DNA of 64,000 nucleotides from Sphingobacteriales bacterium (GTDB lineage: Bacteria > Bacteroidota > Bacteroidia > Chitinophagales > UBA2359): the NCBI GenBank assembly GCA_016711295.1, contig JADJTE010000001.1, positions 186,001 through 250,000 on the forward strand. Reading direction: 5' to 3'. The notes under the pieces were generated by a model, which saw only the letters and a program-made list of their open reading frames with translations, was not told the origin of the DNA and searched no databases. Below are positions 19,298-28,435 of this stretch, in pieces; the stretch's first letter is position 1, and every line of letters begins with the position of its first letter. Position numbers and translations under genes: made by a program.

Positions 19298-20905
19298 ATG
19301 CATCGTCGCGAATTTTTAGCCTTTCTGGGACGTGGTGCCGCCCTAAGTGCCGCTACTGCCGCTGGTATAACTTGGTTAGGTGGCTGTCAGCCCTCTAAAC
19401 ACTCGCAAAAAGCCTTGCTCAAAGGCGTTCCGTTCAAAGCCCTTGCCCCTACTGCCATCGATGACGTAGTACTTGCCGAGGGATTTAACTACCAATTCCT
19501 GCTCCGACAAGGCGATGCTATTTCGGACACCGATACGTTTGGGTCGGACAACGACTATAACGCCTTTTTTCCGTTTGATGCCCAAAACCCCAACGACGGT
19601 ATCTTATGGACTAACCACGAATATTTGATGCCCCTATTTATAAGCGGCTGGAACGGGCGCGGCGAGCATACCCTCGCCCAAGTAGATAAAGAACAATACG
19701 AAGTAGGAGGCTGCTTGGTTCGCATCAGGCGCAACGCGCAAGGCAAGTGGGAAGTAGTGAAAAACGACCCCCACAACCGCCGATTGACCGCCAAAACACC
19801 CATACCCATGCGCTGGCACGAACCCATCAAAGGAGCAACCGTTGCCATTGGTACGCTGGGCAATTGCGCAGGTGGCGTAACGCCTTGGCGCACTGTACTT
19901 ACCTGCGAAGAAAATTATTACCTATTCTACGGCGAAACCGACTATAAAACAGGCAAAACCCACGAAGGTAGCTATCTGGGTTGGGAAAAACATTACCCCA
20001 ATCCGTCAGAACACTACGGCTGGGTGACAGAAATAGACCCATTTACAGGCGAAGCCCAAAAACTAATCGCCTTGGGCAGGTGCGCCCACGAATGTGCTAC
20101 GGTATTCGAAACGCCCGACAAACGCGCAGTCGTATATATGGGAGACGATGCCAACGACCAATGTATCTATAAATTTGTAGGCGACAAACCGGGCTCGCTC
20201 TTGACAGGCAAACTATATGTAGCTAATATCGAAAAAGGCAAGTGGGAATCGCTCGACTATAAAGAACAAGCCATCTTGCGCCAACATTTCGCCTCGCAAA
20301 CCGAAGTACAAATACGCCTACGCGAAGCCGCCGTACTCGTAGGAGGCTCGCTATTAGACCGCCCCGAAGACATAGAAATAGACCCACTAACAGGACACGT
20401 ACTCATTACACTGACCAACAATAAACCCAAAAATAACTACTACGGCTCTATCCTAAAAATTGTCGAAAAAAGTGCCGACAAATGTGGCACCGAGTTTAGT
20501 TCATCGGTATTTTTATCGGGCGGCGTAGAAACAGGCTTTGCCTGCCCCGACAATTTGGCATTTGACCGCAATGGCAACCTCTGGTTTGTAAGCGATATAG
20601 CAGGCTCGTCGGCAAATAAAGCACCAGGACTCCTCTTTCAAAAACAATGGTCTGTTCTTGGTGCCGCCTACGGCGAAGATGCAGGAAAGGTCATACAAGT
20701 AGGTAGTGCCCCTATCGATGCCGAATTTACAGGACCCGTATTTAGCCCCGACGGAAAAACCCTATTTTTAAGCGTACAACACCCCGGCGAAGAAAGCCAA
20801 AGCCTTGATGCCATGACCAGCCATTTTCCCGACGGCGGCAACGCCATACCTCGCTCGGTAGTTATTGCCATATCAGGTGCGGCTTTGGAAGCAATTTGTA
20901 GTTAG
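19298..20905 (+). CDS. PhoX-like phosphatase (DUF839), Tat lipoprotein-like signal
   Basis: A 535-aa protein of the PhoX/DUF839 family of calcium- and iron-dependent secreted phosphatases. The N-terminus HRREFLAFLGRGAALSAA is a twin-arginine-type signal followed by a lipobox-like WLGGC near residue 31. Conserved parts include DGILWTNHEYL, GTLGNCAGGVTPWRTVLTCE-type sequence, HECATVFE, DDANDQCIYKFV and PDNLAFDRNGNLWFVSD. It is monocistronic, downstream of a family-B repeat. Phosphate regulation is likely, but no Pho box was identified. Confidence 0.88.
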   Translation: MHRREFLAFLGRGAALSAATAAGITWLGGCQPSKHSQKALLKGVPFKALAPTAIDDVVLAEGFNYQFLLRQGDAISDTDTFGSDNDYNAFFPFDAQNPNDGILWTNHEYLMPLFISGWNGRGEHTLAQVDKEQYEVGGCLVRIRRNAQGKWEVVKNDPHNRRLTAKTPIPMRWHEPIKGATVAIGTLGNCAGGVTPWRTVLTCEENYYLFYGETDYKTGKTHEGSYLGWEKHYPNPSEHYGWVTEIDPFTGEAQKLIALGRCAHECATVFETPDKRAVVYMGDDANDQCIYKFVGDKPGSLLTGKLYVANIEKGKWESLDYKEQAILRQHFASQTEVQIRLREAAVLVGGSLLDRPEDIEIDPLTGHVLITLTNNKPKNNYYGSILKIVEKSADKCGTEFSSSVFLSGGVETGFACPDNLAFDRNGNLWFVSDIAGSSANKAPGLLFQKQWSVLGAAYGEDAGKVIQVGSAPIDAEFTGPVFSPDGKTLFLSVQHPGEESQSLDAMTSHFPDGGNAIPRSVVIAISGAALEAICS

Positions 20906-21033
20906 CCGCGTAGCCATTTAATCTTTATGGCTAACAATTAAATATCGTCCTCGCCCAAGAAAGTTGAAAGTTACTACGCAAAACCAAGTTTTTGAGGCAA
21001 TAGTTATCCCTAACTCCGCGCATTTTTTTGAAT

Positions 21034-21657
21034 ATGCCCCTATCTATTTTCTACCGCCCGCCCTACGCTTTCATTGGGGTTTTGCTCCTATTAGTAGGTT
21101 GCTTTTATGCCTGCCAAGAAACCGACTATACGCCCAAGCCCAAAGCCTATCCGCGTTTGGTATTGCCCGCCCAGCATAGCTATCAACCCTACGCATCGCG
21201 TGAATGTCCGTTTTTGTTCGAATATTCTACTCATGCTCGCATCGGCAAAGATACGGTAATGATGGGCAGAAAAGCACCCAGCAACCCCTGCTGGCTAAAC
21301 CTCCAATACCCCGATTTTAATGCTACGGTCTATCTGTCGTACAAACCCATCAGCAAAGATAACTCTCTCCCGCGTTTGGTCGAAGATGCGCATACGCTCA
21401 ACGCCAAACACGTTATCAAAGCCGATTATATCGAAGATAGCCTTATCGTCACACCCAGCGGAGCATCAGGGCTTTGGTATAGCGTAGGGGGCAATGCCGC
21501 ATCAAGCACCCAATTTTTTTTGACCGATAGCGCACGCCATTTCTTATGGGCATCGCTCTATTTTTACCACCCACCCAACGAAGATTCGATAGCTCCCGTA
21601 GCTGCTTATATCCGACAAGATATGGAACACCTGCTCGAAACGTTCAAATGGCAATAG
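21034..21657 (+). CDS. gldD: Gliding motility lipoprotein GldD
   Basis: GldD is an inner-membrane or periplasmic lipoprotein needed for gliding and type IX secretion in Bacteroidota. The signal segment FIGVLLLLVGCFYAC contains the lipobox. The body shows YPRLVLPAQHSYQPY, NPCWLNLQYPDFNATVYLSY and the characteristic ending YFYHPPNEDSIAPV, then DMEHLLETFKW. Start MPLSIFY at 21034 is used; an ATG two codons earlier is possible. It supports a functional T9SS in this organism. Confidence 0.9.
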   Translation: MPLSIFYRPPYAFIGVLLLLVGCFYACQETDYTPKPKAYPRLVLPAQHSYQPYASRECPFLFEYSTHARIGKDTVMMGRKAPSNPCWLNLQYPDFNATVYLSYKPISKDNSLPRLVEDAHTLNAKHVIKADYIEDSLIVTPSGASGLWYSVGGNAASSTQFFLTDSARHFLWASLYFYHPPNEDSIAPVAAYIRQDMEHLLETFKWQ

Positions 21658-21761
21658 TGGCTACAATGCCGTCACGCCGCCCTATATGGTCCAAATCATC
21701 GCGCCATATCCTTTTTGTATCAAGCATACGCATCAATCATTTTCCTAATCTCAAAATCACT

Positions 21762-22172
21762 ATGCGACAATTTTTGTCCCTTGCCCTCTTGGGCTTTCTA
21801 AGTCTGGCTTTTGGCAGCACAATGGCGCAAGCCCAAAGCATTTATTACAAAGGTAGCCGCGTCGCCGAAATCGAAACGGACGGCGATGTGTATATCAACG
21901 GCTCACAAGTTGGGCAAATCGAAGCAGACGGCGACGTGTATAAAGGCGGCTCACAAATCGGGCAAATCGAAGCAGACGGCGATGTATATTATCGCGGCTC
22001 GCAAGTTGGGCAAATCGAAACAGACGGCGACGTGTATAAAGGCGGCTCACAAATCGGCGAAATCGAAGCAGATGGCGATGTATATTATCGCGGCTCGCAT
22101 ATAGGCGAAGCCAAAGGCATAGACCGCAAATGGGCTGCCGCTTTTTTCTTTTTCTTCTTTTGGGAACTCTAA
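21762..22172 (+). CDS. Secreted 16-residue-repeat protein (beta-flower-like)
   Basis: A 136-aa protein with a signal peptide (MRQFLSLALLGFLSLAFG, cleavage after AQA). It then has five near-identical 16-residue repeats of the form GSQVGQIEADGDVYKG, alternating KG and YR at the end. The C-terminus is strongly hydrophobic (AAAFFFFFFWEL). The Gly/Asp-rich repeat resembles Bacteroidota proteins described as 4-fold beta flower proteins; this is a pattern judgement. At DNA level the repeats are 48-bp tandem units from about 21846 to 22100, prone to copy-number change. Function unknown. Confidence 0.7.
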   Translation: MRQFLSLALLGFLSLAFGSTMAQAQSIYYKGSRVAEIETDGDVYINGSQVGQIEADGDVYKGGSQIGQIEADGDVYYRGSQVGQIETDGDVYKGGSQIGEIEADGDVYYRGSHIGEAKGIDRKWAAAFFFFFFWEL

Positions 22173-22284
22173 AAGCCCCGAAATACAAGCTCATTAGGTT
22201 CTAAACCACCCAAAGCCACCGCGCCCCACCGAAAATTAGCATTTTTCGGGTAGGGTGCTTTTATTTTACGCTATTTGACCAATA

Positions 22285-23369
22285 ATGCCTTTTACCGATA
22301 GCCTACTGGCTTGGCACGCACAACACCACCGCGACCTGCCTTGGAAAAACACCCAAGACCCCTACGCCATTTGGCTGTCCGAAATCATATTGCAACAAAC
22401 CCGCGTAGCACAAGGATTGCCTTATTATGAGCGATTTCTGGCGGCTTTTCCCAGCGTGCGTCACCTTGCCGATGCGTCGGCGGACGAGGTGATGCGCCTT
22501 TGGGAGGGTTTAGGCTATTATTCGCGAGCGCGACATTTGCACCAAACCGCCCAGTATATTGCCTACGAATTGGGCGGCAATTTTCCGCATACTTACGAAA
22601 CGATTCGCCAACTCAAAGGCGTAGGCGATTATACCGCCGCCGCTATTGCCTCTTTTGCCTTTGGGCTACCCTATGCCGTGATAGATGGCAACGTATATCG
22701 CGTATTGGCACGGGTATTTGGCATTGATACGCCTACCGATACAACAGCAGGCAAACAACAATTTGCACAATTAGCCCAATCGCTGCTGCCCCGCCACCGT
22801 CCCGCCGATTTTAACCAAGCTATGATGGATTTCGGGGCAAGCTGCTGCACACCCACCCAACCCGACTGCCCGCACTGCCCGCTATCGGGCGAATGTCGTC
22901 TTACGCACAAGGAATGACGGTGCAATTGCCCGTAAAAAGCAAAAAAACAATCCGCAACGAACGGTATTTTACCTATTTAGTGCTGCATCTGCCGCCTAAT
23001 AATACCGTTTGGATAGTGCAGCGCACCCAAAAAGATATTTGGCAAAACCTTTACGAATTTCCGATGATAGCTTCCGAAGAGCCATTACCCAATATAGCCC
23101 AATTACAAGCCCAGCCCCTTTGGCAGCAGTGGTTGGGCAGTGCTGTGGTGTCGGTCGTGGGTCTGTCGGCGATATACACTCAATTGCTTACCCACCGAAC
23201 CGTAAAGGCACAGTTTTGCGAAATAACAATACATGAGTATTCAACGGCGCGGCTGCCGTCGGGCAAGGCTGTGGCTTGGGAAGATTTAGACCAATATGCG
23301 TTTCCGAAAATTATCAAGCAGTATCGGCAAGACCGCCACAAAAATGTGGTGCAATCAAAGTTGTTCTAA
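22285..23369 (+). pseudogene. mutY: A/G-specific adenine glycosylase MutY, one frameshift
   Basis: MutY removes adenine mispaired with 8-oxoguanine. The glycosylase domain has SEIILQQTRVAQGLPYYERF, the helix-hairpin-helix LKGVGDYTAAAIASFAFG and the catalytic Asp in YAVIDGNVYRVLARV. The iron-sulfur ligands C-x6-C-x2-C-x5-C are CTPTQPDCPHCPLSGEC. A one-base loss near 22900 breaks the frame just after the last cysteine. The NUDIX-like C-terminal domain continues in another frame (LPVKSKKTIRNERYF, IWQNLYEFPMI, HRTVKAQFCEI). Full length is about 360 aa, as expected. Confidence 0.92.
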
Positions 23370-23391
23370 GGCAGTGGCTTTATAGCCTCTA

Positions 23392-23432
23392 AAAAACATA
23401 GCCCGACCTTTTTAAGAAAGGTCAGGCTAATT
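23392..23432 (-). terminator. Terminator of tRNA-Lys
   Basis: On the minus strand AGCCTGACCTTT pairs with AAGGTCGGGCT, followed by ATG and a T6 run. It lies directly 3' of the tRNA. Confidence 0.8.
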
Positions 23433-23438
23433 GAGTAG

Positions 23439-23511
23439 TGATTTCGCTGGGGCTCGAACCCAGGACCCCATCATTAAAAGTGATGTGCTCTACCAACTGA
23501 GCTACGAAATC
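23439..23511 (-). tRNA. tRNA-Lys (anticodon TTT)
   Basis: A 73-nt cloverleaf: acceptor GATTTCG/CGAAATC with discriminator A, D-arm GCTC..GAGC, anticodon loop CTTTTAA (TTT) and T-arm GTTCGAG. CCA is not encoded. It has its own -7 element at 23525 and terminator at 23392. Confidence 0.96.
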
Positions 23512-23524
23512 GCTATTTGCGGGG

Positions 23525-23532
23525 CAAAGGTA
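23525..23532 (-). promoter_or_regulatory. -7 promoter element of tRNA-Lys
   Basis: Reads TACCTTTG on the minus strand, 14 nt upstream of the mature tRNA 5' end. Confidence 0.65.
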
Positions 23533-23660
23533 CGGACTTTTTCACATTTTTCAAGCATTTGTCGAAAAATTTTTATTGAGCTTTGATTTTTTTGTGACAA
23601 TATAGCTACAAGTTATACCTAAAAGCCTTATTTTTACTGCCTTAATAGACCATTATTGCC

Positions 23661-24221
23661 ATGACCCAACCTACCCCACCCCCTCCGCGCGGCAGCATAG
23701 TACTTCCCATTTTATTAACAATTTGCGTTATTTATATATTTATTTCTAACTTTTTGGGTTGCGCTCGTGCCCGCGAACTCAGCCAGCTGAAAAATGCCAA
23801 TCAGCAAAACGAGCAGTATATCAATAGCCTACACATGCAATTGGACAGCCTACGCGCCCTTCTTGACAGCAGCTACGACAATAGCCAAAGTGCAAAAACC
23901 GCTTCAAAAACATCGGCAAGCGGCGAGCCGTCGGTTCTGTTTGGGGCAGACATCAGCGACAAAGGCACCCATTTCGAAGTGCAAATAGGTGCGTTTCAGT
24001 TTTTCGACCTACACAAATACCGACCGGGCTTTAATCAGAGCTTCCGCGAAGAGCATGACAAAGACGAGTTAGACAAATACACCATTGCTAAGTTTCGCAG
24101 CTATGCCGAGGCGCAATCCTTTCGCAACGACATCATTAGGCTCGGCATTGACGATGCGTGGATAGTGGCAAAAGTAGATGGCAAGCGTGTAGATATCAAT
24201 AGCGTTTTACGGAAAGGCTAA
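23661..24221 (+). CDS. Membrane-anchored SPOR-like domain protein
   Basis: A 186-aa protein: one N-terminal transmembrane helix (IVLPILLTICVIYIFISNFL, about 13-32), a heptad-like coil (about 38-70), a low-complexity linker, then a SPOR-like fold. The latter has THFEVQIGAF, YTIAKFRSYAEAQSFRNDII and DDAWIVAKVDGKRV. SPOR domains bind denuded peptidoglycan glycans, so a septal or cell-wall role is plausible. No operon partner. Confidence 0.7.
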   Translation: MTQPTPPPPRGSIVLPILLTICVIYIFISNFLGCARARELSQLKNANQQNEQYINSLHMQLDSLRALLDSSYDNSQSAKTASKTSASGEPSVLFGADISDKGTHFEVQIGAFQFFDLHKYRPGFNQSFREEHDKDELDKYTIAKFRSYAEAQSFRNDIIRLGIDDAWIVAKVDGKRVDINSVLRKG

Positions 24222-24282
24222 ACATTTCAAATGTTTTTATTGACAAAAAAACATAATGCTATTTTTGCAAGATAAAAAACGC

Positions 24283-24404
24283 ATAACTATTTAGGGTATA
24301 GGGTTTTGGGTATGGGGTTCTGGGCTATATCTATCTAATAATGCCTGAAATCATTGCATATTCGATTAGAAATAGCTATTCTCCCTACAAGGCTAAATAG
24401 TTAC
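24283..24404 (-). repeat. MITE-like repeat family A, copy 2 (122 bp)
   Basis: Left end ATAACTATTTAG and right end CTAAATAGTTAC. Orientation is opposite to copy 1. No target duplication is visible. Confidence 0.85.
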
Positions 24405-24415
24405 AGAATTTAAAA

Positions 24416-24463
24416 AAAACTGCACGGTTTTTTGGGTAGTTCTATTCAAAATCGTGCAGTTTT
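24416..24463. terminator. Bidirectional hairpin terminator
   Basis: AAACTGCACG-TTTT pairs with AAAA-CGTGCAGTTT around a 15-20-nt loop; T and A tracts on the two sides suit both convergent genes. Confidence 0.6.
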
Positions 24464-24567
24464 GCGTTCCAAAATCGTGCATTCCTTGTTGTAAACTATT
24501 GATTTACAAGAAATTATAGCAATTAATTGGTTTTTCCAGTACGCCCTAAGTATGGGGTGGTGCGTTT

Positions 24568-25479
24568 CTAAACTTTGGTGGGTTCGTTGCTAATAAGATT
24601 AGCCGATACTATCACATCGCGGATTTGCTCGTTGAAACCCGTCAAACCGCCCGGATTGCTGGGCAACATAAGCGTATTGGTTTGGCTATGGTGTGCCACA
24701 TCTTTGAGGGTATCGAAATATTGGGTCAGCAATACAATCATCATTACGTCTTGTGCCGATACGCCTTGCAGTGATTGTTGGAACTCGATAACCGATGTAT
24801 GTAAGCCCTCGATGATGGCTTTTCGTTGGTCGGCAATACCTTTGCCCTCTAAGGCTTTGCTTTGGGCTTCGGCTTCTGCGGCTTTTACTTTTAAAATGCG
24901 GTCGGCTTCGCCTTTTTCTGATGCTGCCATACGCATACGAGTAGCGGCGTTTATTTCGTTCATGGCGTGTTTTACCTTTTCGTCGGGGTCTATGTCGGTT
25001 ACTAAGGCTTTGATGATGTCGTAGCCAAAATCGTCCATTGTATCGTGCAGTTCATGTTTGACAGCGACGGCGATGTCTTCTTTTTTCGAAAAAACATCGT
25101 CTAAGCGCAACTGTGGCACACGCGCCCGCACTACGTCAAACACATAGGCACTGATTTGGTCGTGGATATTGGTCAATCGGTAATAGGCTTCATATACTTT
25201 GTCCGGCATTACTTGGTATTGTACCGATACTTTCACGTCGACAAATACGTCGTCTATGGTCTTGGTTTCGACCACTACGTCTAATTGCAGTACGCGCATA
25301 TTGACCCGCGCCACTACTCGGTCGATAAACGGAAGTTTAAAATTTAAACCCGCCGCAGCTACATTGTTAAATTTGCCAAATCGCTCGATGATGCCAATGG
25401 TTTGTTGGCGAATGACAAAAAAGCTACCCGTTACGACGAGAAAAGCCATAACCAACAGGAAAATAATTACAGGAGACAT
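24568..25479 (-). CDS. SPFH/Band-7 (stomatin/QmcA-like) membrane protein
   Basis: A 303-aa protein with an N-terminal transmembrane helix (VIIFLLVMAFLVVTGSFFVI). The SPFH domain (IGIIERFGKFNNVAAAGLNF, VNMRVLQLDVVVETKT) and an Ala/Glu-rich coiled coil (SEKGEADRILKVKAAEAEAQ) follow. Such proteins form large membrane rings and influence protease or lipid organisation. No NfeD partner is adjacent. Confidence 0.88.
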   Translation of the reverse strand: MSPVIIFLLVMAFLVVTGSFFVIRQQTIGIIERFGKFNNVAAAGLNFKLPFIDRVVARVNMRVLQLDVVVETKTIDDVFVDVKVSVQYQVMPDKVYEAYYRLTNIHDQISAYVFDVVRARVPQLRLDDVFSKKEDIAVAVKHELHDTMDDFGYDIIKALVTDIDPDEKVKHAMNEINAATRMRMAASEKGEADRILKVKAAEAEAQSKALEGKGIADQRKAIIEGLHTSVIEFQQSLQGVSAQDVMMIVLLTQYFDTLKDVAHHSQTNTLMLPSNPGGLTGFNEQIRDVIVSANLISNEPTKV

Positions 25480-25678
25480 AATGATTTTTTTTATTATTAA
25501 ATTATTAGTTTTATACGCTTATCGCTAAACAAAGGCATAAATATAACACTAAAACAGCAAAAAAATTCATTGCCGCGAAATAATATTTTGCTGCCTGAGC
25601 TTATAAGCATTATAGTTCGTCTATCTTGGGCAATAATCATAGCAGTGCAAGATTTTAGCGCAAAAATGGGCAAACTCT

Positions 25679-25708
25679 TTGTAGACAATAAAAAAAGCCG
25701 TATCTTTG
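25679..25708 (+). promoter_or_regulatory. rpoD promoter (-33 TTG, -7 TATCTTTG)
   Basis: TTG at 25679-25681 and TATCTTTG at 25701-25708, separated by exactly 19 nt. This is the best match to the Bacteroidetes consensus in the window. The leader to the ATG is about 80 nt. Confidence 0.7.
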
Positions 25709-25793
25709 CAGTTATGGCAGTGTATTTTTTGCATTTCTGCCTACCATTCCATTCCACCACTATCCCTTATCCCGTAACCCCTAAACGTGTATT

Positions 25794-26663
25794 ATGAGGC
25801 AGTTAAAGATTACTAAATCTATTACTAATCGCGAGAGCCAATCGCTCGAAAAATACTTACAAGAAATTGGCAAAGTGGATTTGCTGACCCCCGAAGAAGA
25901 AGTAGATTTAGCCAAACGAATCAAGCAGGGCGACCAAGAAGCATTAGAAAAACTGACCAAGGCTAACCTGCGTTTTGTGGTATCGGTAGCGAAACAATAC
26001 CAAAACCAAGGGCTCTCGTTGAGCGACCTCATCAACGAAGGGAATTTAGGTTTAATTAAAGCGGCACAGCGTTTTGATGAAACACGTGGCTTCAAATTTA
26101 TCTCTTATGCCGTTTGGTGGATTCGCCAATCTATCCTGCAAGCACTTGCCGAACAATCGCGCATCGTGCGCCTACCGCTCAACAAAGTAGGGTCGCTCAA
26201 TAAAATAAATAAAGCGTTCTCGCAATTAGAACAAGAATTTGAGCGCGAACCCTCGCCCGAAGAATTAGCCGCTATTTTAGATATAGAAACCGAAGAAGTA
26301 AAAACCACCCTCGGCGTTGCTGCCCGCCACGTATCAGTCGATGCGCCCTTTGTCGAAGGCGAAGACAATTCGCTGCTCGATGTACTTGAAAATAACAATA
26401 CACCCCGAACCGATACCCACCTCGAATACTTAGAATCGCTGCGCCGCGAAATAGAACGCTCGCTATCGACCCTCACACAACGACAAAAAGACGTATTGAA
26501 ATTGTATTTCGGCATAGGCAACGAACACAGTCTCTCGCTCGAAGACATCGGCGACCGATTTGGATTGACCCGCGAGCGCGTGCGCCAAATCAAAGATAAA
26601 GCCATTAATAAATTGCGCAGTGCGTCGCGCAGCAAGCACCTCAAAACCTATTTGGGCGAATAA
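25794..26663 (+). CDS. rpoD: Primary sigma factor RpoD/SigA
   Basis: A 289-aa group-1 sigma factor, short as in other Bacteroidota because region 1.1 is missing. Region 1.2/2 has SLEKYLQEIGKVDLLTPEEE, DLINEGNLGLIKAAQRFDET and FISYAVWWIRQSI. Region 4 has LKLYFGIG and RFGLTRERVRQIKDKAINKL. It directs RNA polymerase to the TAnnTTTG promoters seen throughout this window. Confidence 0.97.
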   Translation: MRQLKITKSITNRESQSLEKYLQEIGKVDLLTPEEEVDLAKRIKQGDQEALEKLTKANLRFVVSVAKQYQNQGLSLSDLINEGNLGLIKAAQRFDETRGFKFISYAVWWIRQSILQALAEQSRIVRLPLNKVGSLNKINKAFSQLEQEFEREPSPEELAAILDIETEEVKTTLGVAARHVSVDAPFVEGEDNSLLDVLENNNTPRTDTHLEYLESLRREIERSLSTLTQRQKDVLKLYFGIGNEHSLSLEDIGDRFGLTRERVRQIKDKAINKLRSASRSKHLKTYLGE

Positions 26664-26689
26664 CCCTCCTCGAATTACCTCGTTATATC

Positions 26690-26730
26690 CAAAATACACG
26701 CAACTATTGGTAGTTGCGTGTATTTTTTTA
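26690..26730 (+). terminator. rpoD terminator
   Basis: AAAATACACGCAACTA pairs with TAGTTGCGTGTATTTT around a 4-nt loop, followed by T7. Confidence 0.9.
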
Positions 26731-26887
26731 GGGTATCGCTTGCAATCTCTGCTTAGCAGTAAGCATACCCACGGGATAGACCTATCGATACACCGAAGCA
26801 ATACAAATTATTGATAATCAATTATTTAAACACCATAAAACATTAATATTTGATTTTATCGCTATCTGTATTGATTACAAAAGCAAA

Positions 26888-27863
26888 TTAGGCACTAACC
26901 GCATTAGATGAGGCAGAAAGGCTGGCAAGGCGATGGGGTTGCCATACAAAATACCACAGCACAAAGCTAAACGAACTGCCAATGATAAGTGCTTTCAGCA
27001 AGATAGGCATTTCGGTATGGCGGGTAACAAATCCCTCCAAAAATCCTGCAATAATAAAAATGGGTACGATGCCGATGATGATTTTTAAACCGCGTTTAGC
27101 ACCTCGCTTGAATGATTCGGCACGGGTATAGGTCTGCGGAAACAATACGCTGTTGCCCATTGCCAAACCCGCCGCGCCCGCTATCACAATAGCCGATATT
27201 TCGAGTGCGCCATGTATCCAAATCGTCAGAAAAGAGGTTAGGAACAATCCTTTTCGTAAAAAAGTATTGGAATGCACCTACCATAATGCCGTTTTGAAGT
27301 AAAATAATAGCCGTGCCAAACGATGTAAAAATACCCGACACGAAAGTACGAAACGACACCCAAACGTTGTTGAGCGTAATGGCTAAAAACATGTCTAATC
27401 GCTGCATCTCTTTATATACCGCCATAGGGTCGTTATTGTCTATATTTTCGAGGGTCATATTGACATACGAATCGCCCAAAATGAGGCGCACAAAGGTCGT
27501 ATCATTGGCAGCAGACAAGGCACCGATGAGCATAGATGCCGCAAAAATGAGAAAAGAATATAACAATTCGCGGCGACTCTCGTACATCACGGCGGGCAGC
27601 TCATATTTCCAAAAACGAGCAAATCGGCTCGTCTCTTCGCGTTTATTGCGGTAAATAGCTTGGTGTATGCGCCCGGTCAGTGCGTTGAGGTAGAAAGCGA
27701 TAACGCTTTTGGGATAAAAGGTTTGGGCATACGACAAATCGTCGGTGAGTTGTATAAACAAATCGGCTTGTTCGTCGGGCGTAGCTGTATCTTTTCGCTG
27801 CATTACTGCCTCGAATCGCCGCCATTTGTCGGCATTTTGGTTGATAAAAGCCGGTTCGCGCAT
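26888..27863 (-). pseudogene. Stage II sporulation protein M-like membrane protein, one frameshift
   Basis: A SpoIIM/DUF95-family integral membrane protein of about 325 aa. The soluble N-terminus (MREPAFINQNADKWRRFE) is followed by helices YSFLIFAASMLIGALSA and SGIFTSFGTAIILLQNGIMV. After a shift near 27250 come TIWIHGALEISAIVIAGAAG and the family-typical IPIFIIAGFLEGFVTR. In non-spore-formers these sit in membrane-protein operons of unknown role. A family-A repeat lies just upstream (27891). Confidence 0.8.
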
Positions 27864-27890
27864 ACGCTAAATAATCAAAATGGGTTCGCG

Positions 27891-27994
27891 GCAACTATTT
27901 AGGGTATAGGGTTTTGGGTATGGGGTAATGAGCAATACTTATCTAATAATGCCTGACATCGCTGCATATTCCCCCTACAAGGCTAAATAGTTAC
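27891..27994 (-). repeat. MITE-like repeat family A, copy 3, with 8-bp target duplication
   Basis: Ends GCAACTATTTAG and CTAAATAGTTAC. Flanks are GGTTCGCG on both sides (27883-27890 and 27995-28002), a perfect 8-bp duplication. Confidence 0.9.
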
Positions 27995-28435
27995 GGTTCG
28001 CGGCAAAGATAAGGCATTTATCTGATTTCGCCAAGTATGGCTACCCCAGCATTCAGACCGATTTCAATCCCGCTATGGATAAAACGTTGGGAGCAAAGAA
28101 ATAGCAGCACAAAATACAATCCCGTAGCGATGTATAGATACCATACCTACGGCATTCTAAGAATCGTATCTGCCTGATGCTACCAATATAACATGCCTAC
28201 GGCATTTTAAGAAACGATGAGGGCAATTTCTGCATTTCCCATCGTTTGTTTTCAACTCATTATTAACGCAAACCGTTTAATGTCGAAATTAAATAAATTA
28301 TTAATATATTCTTATTTATTTAAATAGAAAAAATTGCAAAATGAACTTTTTATTGTTTAGAAGTGTTTGTAGAAAGAGTGCAGAAAATTGATTCGTCTAC
28401 CCAAAATAGATAATTTTTTATATTTAATATTTACA
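27995..28435. other. Intergenic region with family-B remnant
   Basis: Upstream region of rnr with no gene. 28090-28240 is an inverted partial copy of family B; the AT-rich part after 28260 probably carries the rnr promoter, but no clear element was identified. Confidence 0.5.
28090..28240 (-). repeat. Partial copy of MITE-like family B
   Basis: On the minus strand it carries AATGCCGTAGGCATG, TTATATTGGTAGCATCAGGC and AATGCCGTAGGTATGG, as in the copy at 18940. It also shares about 30 bp with the sequence beyond 19130, so the ancestral element extended further. Confidence 0.65.

Larger units (their letters stand above)
24222..24567. other. Intergenic region with a MITE and a terminator hairpin
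   Basis: No gene. Holds family-A repeat copy 2 and a hairpin serving the convergent SPOR-like and SPFH genes. Confidence 0.6.

Noticed and set aside
21846..22100. Possible CRISPR-like array of 48-bp repeats
   Set aside because: There are no unique spacers; the units are contiguous in-frame codons of a secreted repeat protein.
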